Part shown: piece by piece, positions 1 to 13,589 of the stretch | Layout: the number at the start of each line of letters is the position of its first letter | Position numbering within the stretch: the first letter of the stretch is position 1 | NCBI GenBank assembly: GCA_947650365.1 | Contig: OX393550.1 | Span: 121,026,374 to 121,090,373 of the forward strand | Direction: 5' to 3' | DNA length: 64,000 bases | From: Chamaelirium japonicum | Taxonomy: Eukaryota; Streptophyta; Magnoliopsida; Liliales; Melanthiaceae | Translations under genes and position numbers: made by a program | Notes under the pieces: generated by a model | Seen by the model: only the letters and a program-made list of their open reading frames with translations | Databases searched by the model: none | Told to the model about the DNA's origin: nothing

Positions 1-83
1 GTCTGGAGAAGCACGGCTTTCAACCGCGTGGTCGTGGGCGTTCTCGCAGGAACCAGTCGATAGATCCCACAGACGGCGCCAAA
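1..83 (-). mobile_element. LTR retrotransposon interior, 5' leader (partial)
   Basis: This is the untranslated leader directly downstream of the 5' LTR of a minus-strand element. It is recognised because a primer-binding site follows the LTR end after two bases. The rest of the element, including gag, pol and the 3' LTR, would lie to the left of the window, so its completeness and coding state cannot be judged. Base composition is far more GC-rich than the satellite to the right. Confidence 0.75.
65..81 (-). promoter_or_regulatory. tRNA primer-binding site of the LTR element
   Basis: Read on the minus strand, the LTR end CA is followed by TT and then TGGCGCCGTCTGTGGGA. A TGG start a few bases after the LTR is the signature of a reverse-transcription primer site, pairing with the CCA 3' end of a tRNA. 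Sites of this TGGCGCCGTCTGTGGG form are familiar from plant Ty3/Gypsy elements. I do not assign the tRNA species. Confidence 0.8.
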
Positions 84-278
84 TGTTTGGGGGATTTTTC
101 ACTGGTCCTTGCGAGCCACCTGCAAGACAGAAAAGAGAACGTGAGAACGGCGGGCTCCCTTAGGAGCGCAGACCCTCCGACGCTCAAGTCAGTGATGGTA
201 GCACAACGGAGAGCTGTTGTATACCAAAGTGGTAGGGAATAGGATTTCGAACCTGTACTTTGGAGCCTGGGGGTATGC

Positions 279-286
279 ATTTATAG
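279..286 (-). promoter_or_regulatory. Putative TATA box of the LTR promoter
   Basis: The minus strand reads CTATAAATGCAT here, a good match to a plant TATA box. It lies about 900 bp into the LTR counted from its U3 end, leaving about 170 bp for R and U5. This implies a start site about 25-35 bp further along, near 245-255. A weaker AT-rich TATTTAT at about 691-698 is an alternative. No clear AATAAA polyadenylation signal was seen. Confidence 0.55.
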
Positions 287-702
287 ACAGTGGCGACCTA
301 TCGGGGTGTGACGTGTGGCAGCTCTTTCCAGAGCCTTCTAGACCCCCACGTTCTGGCTCGCGTGGGTCTGACAGTCCTTGGTACTCGCTCCCTGACATTC
401 TGTCGTCAAGCTTGCCAGACGGTTTGAGTGGGGGAGAGCATCTTTCTTGTCGCGGCCAGGTGGCTATTTTGGAATGTTCAAGTTTGGGAGGTCTCCGCAC
501 CGACTCGGGCGGGCTTCCGTGGACTATAATCGCCAACGTAGCTTCAGTGGGGTTTCGACACCTGGCAGTTCTTTAGGCTGCTCTATACTGGGGCGATCTC
601 AAGGGGGAAGCGAGGGCGAGCTCGCCCTCCGTTGCTCCGTCTTCTCCTCCATATCTATCAAGAGTCGGACCTCGCAGGAGCGACCTCTTCGATAAATAGG
701 GG

Positions 703-1040
703 AAGCTTGGCGAGCTTGGGCGAGCTTCTGGGCGAGCTCGGGCGAGCTCCTGGGCGAGCTTGGGCGAGCTCCTGAGCGAGCTTGGGCGAGCTCCTGCGCG
801 AGCTGGGGGCGTTTGTGGTGCTGGTATCTTTGTATGCATGACGGTCTAACTCCCGCTGCCACTACAAGCGAACTCCTGCACGAGTTTGGCGAGCTTTTGT
901 GCGAGCTCGGGCGAGCTCCTGAGCTAGCTTAGACGAGCTCCTGAGCGAGCTTGGGCGAGCTCCTGAGCGAGCTTGGGCGAGCTCCTGAGCGAGCTTGGGC
1001 GAGCTCCTGAGCGAGCTTGGGCGAGCTCCTGAGCGAGCTC
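703..1040. repeat. 22-bp GC-rich tandem repeat in LTR U3
   Basis: Two tracts (about 703-807 and 866-1040) repeat a 22-bp unit made of two 11-bp halves, GGGCGAGCTCC and TGAGCGAGCTT. The most regular copies are at about 935-1040. The tracts are separated by about 58 bp of unrelated sequence. U3 tandem repeats often carry enhancer elements in LTRs, which is an inference here. The low-complexity ORFs across it (Ala/Arg/Ser-rich on the minus strand) follow from the repeat and are not genes. Confidence 0.85.
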
Positions 1041-1184
1041 TTTGTCTAAGCAATTTACCGAGTTTAGATGTGTTGTACTAAGGCCCCTTCAGCCCAATGT
1101 GGATCTCGCTCCCTGATAGCCGTTCGATCGAGCTCATACGGATAAGGGTTCCAACTTCTGGACGGATTTCAGCCACCCCCAACA

Positions 1185-3594
1185 GATCGTATGAATGAAT
1201 TAGAATAGATTGTGCGAATGAATTAGAATGGATCGTACGAATGAATTAGAATAGATTGTGCGAATGAATTAGAATGGGTCGGACGAAAGAATTAGAATGG
1301 ATCGTATGAATGAATTAGAATAGATCGTACGAATGAATTAGAATGGATTATATGAATGAATTCGAATAGATCGTACGAATGAATTAGAATGGATCGTACG
1401 AAGGAATTAGAATGGATATATTCGTGCGAATGAATTAGAATGGATCGTGCGAATGAATTAGAATGGATCGTACGAAAGAATTACAATGGATCGTACGAAT
1501 GAATTATAATGGATACTTTCGTGCGAATGAATTAGAATGGATCGTACGAATGAGTAAGAATGGATCGTACGAATGAAATAGAATAGATCGTACGAATGAA
1601 TTAGAATGGATCGTGCTAATGAATTAGAATGGATCGTACGAATTAATTAGAGTAGATTGTGCGAATGAATTAGAATGGATCGTACGAATGAATTAGAATG
1701 GATACATTCGTGCGAATGAATTAGAATGGATCGTATGAATGAATTAGATTGGATCGTATAAATGAATTAGAATGGATCATGCGAATGAATTAGAATGGAT
1801 ACATTCGTGCGAATGAATTAGAATGGATCGTGCTAATGAATTAGAATTGATCGTGCGAATGAATTAGAATGGATCATACGAATGAATTAGAATGGATCGT
1901 ACGAATGAATTAGAAAGGATCGTGCGAAAGAATTAGAATGGATTGTATGAATGAATTTGAATGGATCGTGCGAATGAATTAGAATGGATCGTGCGAATGA
2001 ATTAGAATGGATCATACGAATGAATTAGAATAGATACATTTGTGCGAATGAATTAGAATGGATCGTATGAATGAATTAGATTGGATTGTATGAATGAATT
2101 AGAATGGATCGTGCGAATGAATTAGAAGGGATCGTACAAATGAATTTGAATGGATCGTATGAATGAATTAGAATGGATCGTACTTATGAATAAGAATGGA
2201 TCATACGAATGAAATAGAATGGATCGTACGAAGGAATTAGAATGGATCGTACAAAGGAATTAGAATGAATCGTATGAATGAAATAGAATGGATCGTACGA
2301 ATGAATTAAAATAGATCGTAATAATAGATCATACGTATAAATTTGTACGTATGAATGAATTAGAATGGATTGTATGAAAGAATTAGAATGGATTGTATGA
2401 ATGAATTAGAATGGATCGTATGAATGAATTAGAATGGATCGTACGAATGAATTAGAATGGATTGTACGAATGAATTAGAATGGATACATTTGTGCGAATG
2501 AATTAGAATGGATCATACGAATGAGTAAGAATGGATCGTACGAATGAAATAGAAAGGATCGTGCGAAAGAATTAGAATGGATTGTATGAATGAATTAGAA
2601 TGGATCGTGCGAATGAATTAGAATGGATCGTATGAATAACTTAGAATGGATCGTATGAATGAATTAGAACAGATCATGGGAATGAATTAGAATGGATTAG
2701 AATGGATACATTCGTGCGAATGAATTAGAATGGATCGTATGAATGAGTAAGAATGGATCTTACGAATGAAATAGAATGGATCGTACGAATTAATTAGAAT
2801 GGATCGTGCTAATGAATTAGAATGGATCGTACGAATGAATTAGAATAGATTGTGCGAATGAATTAGAATGGATCGTGCGAATGAATTAGAATGGATACAT
2901 TCGTACGAATGAATTAGAATGGATCGTATAAATGAATTAGATTGGCTCGTATTAATGAATTAGAATGGATCGTGCGAATGAATTAGAATGGATCATATGA
3001 ATGAATTAGAATGGATACATTCGTGCGAAAGAATTAGAATGGATCATACGATTGAGCAAGAATGGATCGTACAAATGAAATAGAATAGATCGTGCAAATG
3101 AATTAGAATGGATCGTGCTAATGAATTTGAATTGATCATACGAAAGAATTAGAATAGATTGTGCGAATGAATTAGAATGGATCGTACGATTGAATTAGAA
3201 TGGATACATTCGTGCGAATGAATTTGAATGGATCGTATGAATGAATTAGATTGGATCGTATGAATGAATTAGAATGGATCGTGCGAAGGAATTAGAATGG
3301 ATCGTACGTGCGAATGAATTAGAATGGATTGTACGAATGACTTAGAATGGATCGTATGAATGAATAAGAATGGATCGTGTGAATGAATTAGAATGGATCT
3401 TATGAATGAATTAGATTGGATCGTACGAATGAATTAGAATGGATACATTTGTGCGAATGAATTAGAATGGATCATACGATTAAGTAAGTATGGATCGTAC
3501 GAATGAAATAGAATGGTTCATACGAAGGAATTAGAATGGATCATACGAATGAATTAGAATGGATCGTATGAATGAATTAGATTGGATCGTATGA
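1185..3594 (+). repeat. Satellite block, plus polarity
   Basis: This block abuts the LTR. It holds the alternation of 23-bp and 28-bp units and a short non-monomer island near 2318-2350. It ends where ...CGTATGAC runs into minus-polarity AATCCATTC. The same switch recurs at about 31287 and 43787. Confidence 0.95.
2331..2350. repeat. Non-monomer island with near-palindromic core
   Basis: The word ACGTATAAATTTGTACGT is not part of the monomer and is an imperfect palindrome centred on AAATTT. A copy occurs at about 40486-40505, also next to an ATAATGG/ATAATAG word. It marks homologous positions in two distant copies of the array. The related place at about 29607-29625 has the ATAATGG word but lacks the island. 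Confidence 0.8.
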
Positions 3595-4100
3595 CAATCC
3601 ATTCTAATTCATTCGCACTATCTATTCTAATTCATTCGTACGATCCATTCTAATTCATTAGCACGATCCATTCTAATACCTTTGTATGATCCATTCTAAT
3701 TCATTTCGTACGATCCATTCTAATTCATTCGTACGATCCATTCTAATTCATTCGTACAATCCATTCTATTTCATTCGTACGATCCATTCTTACTCATTCG
3801 TACAATCCATTCTAATTCATTCGCACGAACCATTCTAATTCATTAATACGATCCAATCTAATTCATTCGCACGATCCATTCTAATTCATTCGCACAATCT
3901 ATTCTAATTCCTTCGTACGATCCATTCTAATTCATTCGTACGATGCATTCTAATTCATTCGTACGATCCATTCTTACTCATTCGTACGATCCATTCTAAT
4001 TCATTCGCACGATCCATTCTAATTCATTCGTATGATCCATTCTAATTCATTCGCACGAATGTATCCATTCTAATTCATTCGTACGATCCATTCTAATTCA
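3595..4100 (-). repeat. Satellite block, minus polarity
   Basis: Minus-polarity 23-mers run to TTCATGGTAATGAATAAG at about 4100, where plus polarity resumes. The opening unit series, including the 24-bp unit ending TTCATTTCGTACG, matches 31288 and 43788 onward. Confidence 0.93.
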
Positions 4101-5212
4101 TGGTAATGAATAAGAATGGATACATTCATGGGAATGAATAAGAATGGATCGTACGAAGGAACTAGAATGGATCATGCAAATGAAATAGAATGGATTGTAT
4201 GAAGGAATTAGAATGGATCATTCAAAGGAATTAGAATGGATCGTACGAATGAATTAGAATGGATCGTACGAATGAATTAGAATGGATACATTCGTGCGAA
4301 TGAATTAGAATGGATCGTACGAAGGAATTAGAATGGATCGTACGAATGAATTAGAATAGATTGTGCGAATGAATTAGAATGGTTCGTACGAATGAATTAG
4401 AATAGATCGTATGAATGAATTAGAATAGATCGTATGAGTGAATTCGAATGGATCGTGCGAATGAATTAGAATAGATTGTGCGAATGAATTAGAATGGATC
4501 GTACGAATGAATTAGAATGGATCGTACGAAGGAATTAGAATGGATCGTACGAAGTAAAAGTATCGTACGAATGAATTAGAATGGATACATTCGTGCGAAT
4601 GAATTAGAATGGATCGTATGAATGAATTAGATTGGATCGTATGAATGAATTAGAATGGATCGTGCGAATGAATTAGAATGGATCGTACGAATGAATTAGA
4701 ATGGATCGTATGAATGAATTAGAATGGATCGTACAAAGGAATTAGAATGGATCATACGAATGAAGTATAATGGGTCGTACAAAGGAATTAGAATGGATCG
4801 TACGAAGGAATTAGAATGGATCATTCGAAAAAATTAGAATGGATCGTACGAATGAATTAGAATGGATACATTCGTGCGAATGAATTAGAATGGATCGTAC
4901 GAATGAGTAAGAATGGATCGTGCGAATGAATTAGAATGGATCGTACGTCGAATGAATTAGAATAGATTGTGCGAATGAATTAGAATGGATCGTACGAATG
5001 AATTATAAGGGATACATTCGTGCGAATGAATTAGAATGGATCATATGAATGAATTAGATTGGATCATATTAATGATTTATAATTGATCGTGCGAATGAAT
5101 TAGAATGGATCATATGAATGAATTAGAATGGATACATTCGTGCGAACGAATTAGAATGGATCATACGATTGAGTAAGAATGGATCGTACGAATGAAATAG
5201 AATAGATCGTAC
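4101..5212 (+). repeat. Satellite block, plus polarity
   Basis: The block ends in the perfect palindrome GATCGTACGTACGATC centred at 5212/5213. From about 4560 it corresponds to 32470-33097. A partial monomer joint (GAAGTAAAAGTATCG) at about 4551-4566 is a local deletion scar. Confidence 0.93.
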
Positions 5213-6845
5213 GTACGATCTATTCTATTTCATTCGTACGATCCGTACGATCCATTCTAATTCATTCATACGATCCATTCTAATTCATTTGCAAGAATAT
5301 ATCCATTCTAATTCATTTGTACGATCCATTCTAATTCATTCGCACAATCTATTCTAATTCATTCGTATGATCCTTTCTAATTCATTAGCACGATCCATTC
5401 TAATTCATTCGTACGATTCATTCTATTTCATTTGTACGATCCATTCTTACTCATTCGTACGATCCATTCTAATTCATTCGCACGATCCATTCTAATTCAT
5501 TGTACGATCCATTCTAATTCATTCGTACAATCCATTCTATTTCATTCGTACGATCCATTCTTACTCATTCATACGATCCATTCTAATTCATTCATACGAA
5601 TGTATCCATTCTATTTCATTCGTACGATCCATTCTAATTCATTCGCACGATCCATTCGAATTCACTCATACGATCCATTCTAATTCATTCGCACGAATGA
5701 ATCCCTTCTAATTCATTCGTACAATCCATTCTATTTCATTCGTACGATCCATTCTTACTCATTCGTACCGTACGATCCAGTCTAATTCATTCATATGATC
5801 CATTCTAATTAATTTTCATGAATATATCCATTCTAATTCATTCGTATGATCCATTCTAATTCATTCTTACGATCCATTCTAATTCATTCGCACAATCTAT
5901 TCTAATTCATTCGTACGATCAATTCTTATTCATTAGCACGATCCATTCTAATTTATTCGCACGAATGAATCCATTCTAATTCATTCGTACAATCCATTCT
6001 ATTTCATTCGTACGATCCATTCTTACTCATTCGTACGATCCATTCTAATTCATTTGCACGATCCATTCTAATTCATTCGTACGATCCATTCTATTTCATT
6101 CGTACGATCCATTCTTACTCATTCGTACGATCCATTCTAATTCATTCGCACGAATGTATCCATTCTAATTAATTCGTACGATCCATTCTAATTCCTTCGT
6201 ACGATCCATTCTAATTCCTTCGTATGATCCATTCTAATTCCTTTGTACGACCCATTATATTTCATTCGTATGATCCATTCTAATTCCTTTCTACGATACA
6301 TTCTAACTCATTCCCATGAATGTATCCATTCTAATTCACTCGCACGAATGTATCCATTCTAATTCATTCGTACGATCTATTCTAATTCATTCATACGATC
6401 CATTCTAATTCATTCGTACGATCCATTCTATTTCATTCGCATGATCCATTCTAATTCATTCATACGATCCAATCTAATTCATTCATACGATCCATTCTAA
6501 TTCATTCATACGAATGTATCCATTCTAATTCATTCGTACAATCCATTCTAATTCATTCGCACGATCCATTCAAATTCATTCATACGATCCATTCTAATTC
6601 ATTCATACAATCCATTCTAATTCTTTCACACGATCCATTCTAATTCATTCGTACGATCCATTCTAATTCATTCGTATGATCCATTCTAATTCATTCGTAC
6701 GATCCATTCTAATTCATTCGCACGATCCATTCTAATTCATTCGCACGAATGTATCCACTCTAATTCATTCATGCGATCCATTCTAATTCATTCGCACAAT
6801 CTATTCTAATTCATTCGTACGATCCATTCTAATTCACTAGCACGA
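5213..6845 (-). repeat. Satellite block, minus polarity
   Basis: The block carries marker irregularities shared with 33098-34683: the doubled joint CGATCCGTACGATCC at the start, a short unit TTCATTGTACG at about 5497, and CGTACCGTACG at about 5766. It ends at a CGATCG-centred switch (6843-6848). The ORF here of YDPFLLIRTIHSNSF type is a satellite reading frame. Confidence 0.93.
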
Positions 6846-7104
6846 TCGTACGAATTAAATAGAATGGATCGTACAAATGAAATAGAGATCGTACGAATGA
6901 ATAAGAATGGATCGTACGAATGAATTAGAATGGATCGCGTGAAAGAATTAGAATGGATTGTACGAATGAATTAGAATAGATTGTGCGAATGAATTAGAAT
7001 GGATCGTACGAATGAATTAGAATGGATACATTCGTGCGAATGAATTAGAATGGATCATACGAATGAATTAGAATGGATCGTGCGAATGAATTAGAATGGA
7101 TCGT
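6846..7104 (+). repeat. Satellite block, plus polarity
   Basis: A short block bounded by CGATCG on the left and the palindrome GGATCGTACGATCC on the right. It is homologous to 34684-34942, at offset 27,838 at both ends. Confidence 0.93.
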
Positions 7105-8095
7105 ACGATCCATTCTATTTCATTCGTATGATCCATTCTAATTCATTCGTACGATCCATTCTAATTCCTTCATATGATCCATTCTAATTCATACGATCCA
7201 TTCTAATTCATTCGCACGATCCATTCTAATTCATTCATACGATCCATTCTAATTCATTAGCACAATCCATTCTAATTCATTCGTACGATCCATTCTAATT
7301 CATTCGTACGATCCATTCTATATCATTCGTACGATCCATTCTTACTCATTCGTATGATCCATTCTAATTCATTCGCACGAATGTATCCAAATCCATTCTA
7401 ATTCATTCGCACGATCCATTCTAATTCATTTGCACGATCCATTCTAATTCATTCGTACAATACATTCTTACTAATTCGTACGATCCATTCTAATTCATTC
7501 ACACGAATGTATCCATTCTAATTCATTCGTACAATCTATTCTAATTCATTCGTACGATCCATTCTAATTCATTCGCACAATCCATTCTAATTCATTCGTA
7601 CGATCCATTCTATTTCATTCGTACGATCCATTCTAATTCATTCATACGATCCATTCTAATTCATTCGTACAATCCATTCTAGTTCATTCGCACGATCCAT
7701 TCTAATTCATTCATACGATCCAATCTAATTCATTCATACGATCCATTCTAATTCATTCGCACAATCTGTTCTAATTCATTCGTACGATCCATTCTAATTC
7801 CTTCGTACGATCCATTCTAATTCCTTCGTATGTACGATCCATTCTAATTCCTTCATACGATCCATTCTATTTCATTCGTATGATCCATTATAATTCCTTC
7901 ATACGATCCATTCTTATTCATTCCCATGAATGTATCCATTCTAATTCATACGTACGATCCATTCTAATTCATTTGTACGATCCATTCTAATTAATTCGTA
8001 CGATCCATTCTAATTCATTCGTACGATCCATTCTAATTCATTCGCACGATTCAATCTAATTCATTCGCACGATCCATTCTAATTAATTCGTACGA
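7105..8095 (-). repeat. Satellite block, minus polarity
   Basis: The block ends at the CGATCG at 8093-8098. Its counterpart 34943-36322 is about 390 bp longer, so one copy gained or lost about 17 units. Joint irregularities occur at 7388 (ATCCAAATCC) and 7830 (CGTATGTACG). Confidence 0.93.
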
Positions 8096-9706
8096 TCGTG
8101 CAAGTGAATTAGAATGGATCGTACGAATGAATTAGAATAGATCGTACGAATTAATTAGAATGGATACATTCGTGCGAATGAATTAGAATGGATCGTGCGA
8201 ATGAATTAGAATGGATCGTATGAATGAATTAGAATGGATCGTATGAATGAATTAGAATGGATCGTGCGAATGAATTAGAATGGATCGTGCGAATGAATTA
8301 GAATGGATACATTCGTGCAAATGAATTAGAATGGATCGTACGAATGAGTAAGAATGGATCGTACGAATGAAATAGAATGGATTGTACGAATGAATTAGAA
8401 TGGATTCATTCGTGCGAATGAATTAGAATGGATCGTGCGAATGAATTAGAATAGATCGTATGAATGAATTAGAATGGATCATGCTAATGAATTAGAATGG
8501 ATCATACGAATGAAATATAATGGGTCGTACAAAGGAATTAGAATGGATCGTACGAAGGAATTGGAATGGATCGTACGAAGGAATTAGAATGGATCGTACG
8601 AATGAATTAGAATGGATACATTCGTGCGAATGAATTAGAATGGATCGTACGAATGAATTAGAATGGATTGTACGAGTGTATCCATTCTAATTCATTCCTA
8701 CGATCCATTCTAATTCCTTCATAGATCGTACGAATGAATTAGAATGAATCGTGCGAATGAATTAGAATGGATCGTACGAATGAATTAGAATGGATCGTAT
8801 GAATGAATTAGAATGGATCATGCGAATGAATTAGAATGGATCGTGCGAATGAATTAGAATGGATCGTATGAATGAATTAGAATGGATCGTACAAACGAAT
8901 TAGAATGGATCATACGAATGAAATATAATGGGTCGTACAAAGGAATTAGAATGGATCGTACGAAGGAATTAGAATGGATCGTACGAAGGAATTAGAATGG
9001 ATCATACGAATGAGTAAGAATCGATCGTACGAATGAATTAGAATGGATCGTGTGAAAGAATTAGAATGGATCGTGCGAATGAATTAGAATGGATCGTACG
9101 AATGAATTAGAATGGATCGTATGAATGAATTAGATTGGATCGTGCGAATGATATAGAATGGATCGTACGATACATTCGTGCGAGTGAATGAGAATGGATC
9201 ATACCATTGAGTAAGAATGGATCGTACGAATGAAATAGAATAGATCGTACGAATGAATTAGAATGGATCGTGCTAATGAATTAGAATTGATCGTGCAAAT
9301 GAATTAGAATAGATCGTACGAATGAATTAGAATGGATCGTACGAAGGAATTAGAATGGATCATGTGAAAGAATTAGAAATAGAATGGATCGTACGAATGT
9401 ATTCAAATGGATCGTATGAATGAATTAGAATGGATCGTATGAATGAATTAGAATGGATCGTGCGAATGAATTAGAATAGATTGTGTGAATGAATTAGAAT
9501 GGATCGTACGAATGAATTTGAATGGATACATTCGTGCGAATGAATTAGAAGGGATCGTACGAATGAATTAGAATGGATTGTATGAATGAATTAGATTGGA
9601 TCGTATTAATGAATTAGAGTGGATCGTGCGAATGAATTAGAATGGATCGTACGAATGAATTAGAATGGATACATTCGTGCGAATGAATTAGAATGGATCA
9701 TACGAT
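8096..9706 (+). repeat. Satellite block, plus polarity, with a 45-bp minus island
   Basis: The start (CGTGCAAGTGAATTAG) matches 16824, 18268, 25531 and 36323. A minus-polarity island sits at about 8677-8721. The recurring phrase GAAATATAATGGGTCGTAC is present at about 8513 and 8927. Confidence 0.92.
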
Positions 9707-9808
9707 TCGTATGATCCATTCTAATTCCTTTGTATGATCCATTCTAATTCATTCGTACAATCCATTCTATTTCATTCGTACGATCCATTCTTACTCATTC
9801 GTATGATC
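9707..9808 (-). repeat. Satellite block, minus polarity (short)
   Basis: About four reverse-polarity units lie between plus blocks. The right switch falls on TGATCA (about 9806-9811), as it does at about 47378. Confidence 0.9.
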
Positions 9809-11107
9809 ATGAATTACAATGGATCGTACGAATGAGTAAGAATGGATCGTACGAATGAAATAGAATGGATTGTACGAATGAATTAGAATGGATTCATTCG
9901 TGCGAATGAATTAGAATGGATCGTGCGAATGAATTAGAATGGATCGTACGAATGAATTAGAACAGATCGTACGAATGAATTATAATGGATACATTCGTGC
10001 GAATGAATTAGAATAGATTTGAATGGATCGTATGAATGAGTAAAAATGGATCGTACGAATGAATTAGAATGGATCGTACGAATGAATTAGAATGGATATA
10101 TTCGCGTGAATGAATTAGAATGGATCGTACGAATGAGTAAGAATGGATCGTAGGAATGAAATAAAATGGATTGTACGAATTAATTAGAATGGATTCATTC
10201 GTGCGAATGAATTAGAATGGATCGTGCGAATGAATTAGAATGGATCGTACGAATAAATTAGAATAGATTGTGCGAATGAATTAGAATGGATCGTACGAAT
10301 GAATTAGAATGGATACATTCGTGCGAATGAATTAGAATGGATCGTATGAATGAATTAGATTGGATCGTTTTAATGAATTAGAATGGATCATGCGAATGAA
10401 TTAGAATAGATCGTATGAATGAATTAGAATGGATACATTCGTGCGAATGAATTAAAATGGATCATACGATTGAGTAAGAATGGATCGTACGAATGAAATA
10501 GAATAGATCGTACGAATGAATTAGAATGGATCATGCTAATGAATTAGAATTGATCGTACGAATGAATTAGAGTGGATACATTCGTGCGAATGAATTACAC
10601 TGGATCGTACAAATGAGTAGGAATGGATCGTACGAATGAAATAGAATGGATCGTACGTATCAATTAGAATGGATACATTCATGGGAATGAATTAGAATGG
10701 ATCGTACGAAGGAATTAGAATGCATCGTACGAAGGAATTAGAATGGATCGTACGAATGAATTAGAATAGATCGTACGAATGAATTAGAATGGATACATTC
10801 GTGCGAATGAATTAGAATGGATCGTGCGAATGAATTAGAATGGATCGTACGAATGAATTAGAATAGATTGTGCGAATGAATTAGAATGGACCGTACGAAT
10901 GAATTAGAATGGATACATTCGTGCGAATGAATTAGAATGGATCGTATGAATGAATTAGATTGGATGGTATGAATGAATTAGAATGGATCGTGCGAATGAA
11001 TTAGAATGGATCGTACGAATGAATTAGAATGGATCGTACAAAAGAATTAGAATGGATCGTACGAATGAATTAGAATGGATCGTATGAATGAATTAGAATA
11101 GATCGTG
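9809..11107 (+). repeat. Satellite block, plus polarity
   Basis: The 28-bp units are unusually frequent. The block ends at a GGATCC palindrome at about 11107-11112. Confidence 0.92.
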
Positions 11108-13240
11108 GATCCATTCTAATTCATTCGTACGATCCATTCTAATTCATTCGCACGATCCATTCTAATTCACTTTCACGATCCATTCTAATTCATTCATACG
11201 ATCCATTCTAATTCATTCGTACGATCCATTCTAATTCATTCGCACGAATGTATCCATTCTAATTCATTCATACGATCCAATCTAATTCATTTATACGATC
11301 CTTTCTAATTCATTCGTATGATCCATTCTAATTCCTTCGTACGATCCATTCTATTTCATTCGTACAATCCATTCTTACTCAATCGTATGATCCATTCTGA
11401 TTCATTCACATGAATGTATCCATTCTAATTCATTCGTACGATCCATTCTAATTCATTCGTACAATCCATTCTAATTCATTCGCACAATCCATTCGAATTC
11501 ACTCATATGATCAATTGTAATTCATTCATACGATACATTATAATTCATTCGCACGAATGTATCCATTCAAATTCATTCGTACGATCCATTCTAATTCATT
11601 CGCACAATCTATTCTAATTCATTCATACGATCCATTCTAATTCATTCGTACGATCCATTCTAATTCATTCATACGATCCATTCTAATTCATTCGTATGAT
11701 CCATTCTAATTCATTCGCATGATCCATTCTTACTCATTCGTACGATCCATTCTAATTCATTCGCACGATCCATTCTAATTCATTAATACGATCCATTCTA
11801 ATTCATTCGCACGATCCATTCTAATTCATTCTCACTCATACGATCCATCCTAATTCATTCGCACGAATGTATCCATTCTAATTCATTCGTACGATCCATT
11901 CAAATTCATTCGCACAATCTATTCTAATTCATTTGTACGATCAATTCTAATTCATTAGCACGATCCATTCTAATTAATTCGTACGATCTATTCTATTTCA
12001 TTCGTACGATCCATTCTTACTCAATCGTATGATCCATTCTAATTCATTCGGACAAATATATCCATTCTAATTCATTCGTACGATCCATTCTAATTCATTC
12101 GTATGATCCATTCTAATTCATTAATACGATCCAATCTAATTCATTCATACGATACATTCTAATTCATTCGCACGAATGTATCCATTCTAATTCATTCGTA
12201 CGATCCATTCTAACTCATTCGCACAATCTATTCTAATTCATTCGTACGATCCATTCTAATTCATTCGCACGATCCATTCTAATTCATTCGCACCTTCGTA
12301 CGATCAATTCTAATTCCTTCGTACGATCCATTCTAATTCATACGATCCATTCTATTTCATTCATATGATCCATTCTAATTCATTCGCACGATCCTTTCTA
12401 ATTCATTCATACGATCCATTCTAATTCATTCGTACGATCCATTCTAATTCATTCGCACGTTCCGTTCTAATTCATTCGCACGATCCGTTCTAATTCATTA
12501 GCTCGATCCATTCTAATTCATTCGTACGATCCATTCTATTTCATTCGTACGATCCATTCTTACTCATTTGTACGATCCATTCTAATTCATTCGCACGAAT
12601 GTATCCATTCTAATTCATTCGAACGATCCATTCTATTTTATTCGCACGATCCATTCTAATTCCTTCGTACGATCCTTCCTAATTCATACGATCCATTCTA
12701 TTTCATTCATACGATCCATTCTAATTCATTCGCACGATCCTTTCTAATTCATTCATACGGTCCATTCTAATTCATTCGTACGATCCATTCTAATTCATTC
12801 GCACGATCCATTCTAATTCATTCGCATGATCCATTCTAATTCATTAGCACGATCCATTCTAATTCATTCGTACGATCCATTCTATTTCATTCGTACGATC
12901 CATTCTTACTCATTCGTACGATCCATTCTAATTCATTCGCACGAATGTATCCATTCTAATTCATTCATACGATCCATTCTAATTCATTCATATAATCCAT
13001 TCTAATTCTTTCACACGATCCATTCTAATTCATTCGTACGATCCATTCTAATACATTCGTACAATCCATTCTATTTCATTTGTACGATCCATTCTAATTC
13101 ATTCGTACGATCCATTCTAATTCATTCGCACGAATGTATCCATTCTAATTCATTCGTACGATCCATTCTAATTCATTCGCACAATCTATTCTAATTCATT
13201 CATACGATTCATTCTAATTCATACGCACGAATGTATGCAT
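11108..13240 (-). repeat. Satellite block, minus polarity
   Basis: A 2.1-kb uninterrupted minus block. An internal near-repeat pairs about 12340-12600 with 12685-12950, both with CATACGATCCATTCTATTTC followed by CGATCCTTTC. This is a local tandem duplication of about 345 bp. Confidence 0.92.
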
Positions 13241-13589
13241 ACGAATGAATTAGAATGGATACATTCATGCGAATGAATTAGAATGGATCGTACGAATGAG
13301 TAAGAATGGATCGTACGAATGAAATAGAATGGATTGTACGATTGAATTAGAATGGATTCATTCGTGCGAATGAATTAGAATAGATTGTGCGAATGAATTA
13401 GAATGGATCATACGAATGAATTAGAATGGATAAATTCGTGCGAATGAATTAGAATGGATTGTATGAATGAATTAGATTGGATCGTATAAATAAATTAGAA
13501 TGGATCATACGTATGAATTAGAATGGATACATTCATGCGAATGAATAAGAATGGATCGTACGAAGGAATTAGAATGGATCATACGAATG
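13241..13589 (+). repeat. Satellite block, plus polarity
   Basis: It contains the phrase GATAAATTCGTGCG followed later by GTATGAATTAG and CATTCATG, found also at about 20838, 52491 and 58838. Confidence 0.92.

Larger units (their letters stand above)
84..1184 (-). mobile_element. Complete 5' LTR of a Ty3/Gypsy-type retrotransposon
   Basis: The 1,101-bp segment is bounded on the plus strand by TGTTTGGGGG at 84 and CCCCCAACA ending at 1184. These form the expected imperfect TG...CA terminal inverted repeat. The primer-binding site abuts the 84 end, so this is the 5' LTR of an element on the minus strand with U3 beginning at 1184. A TATA box lies near 279-286 and a GC-rich 22-bp tandem repeat occupies U3. 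The outer edge touches 23-bp satellite directly at 1185 (GATCG...), so the element inserted into or at the border of the array. The target-site duplication cannot be checked because the other end is outside. Short ORFs in this interval have no recognisable domains and are treated as chance. Confidence 0.85.

Noticed and set aside
20..1053. Short ORFs in the LTR, including Ala/Arg/Ser-rich repeats on the minus strand
   Set aside because: They lie inside the LTR and overlap each other in several frames. The low-complexity ones simply translate the 22-bp GC-rich tandem repeat.
5432..5683. ORFs encoding YDPFLLIRTIHSNSF-type repeats (also 16278-16493, 17008-17208, 24235-24420, 33174-33407, 39216-39413, 41665-41856, 47890-48147)
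   Set aside because: The 23-bp monomer read in threes gives a 69-bp, 23-codon cycle. In the minus-polarity sense the standard unit puts a TAA in one phase, and these ORFs survive only where variant units (TTACTC, TATTTC) remove it. There is no codon bias, domain or start context, and copies are broken everywhere else.
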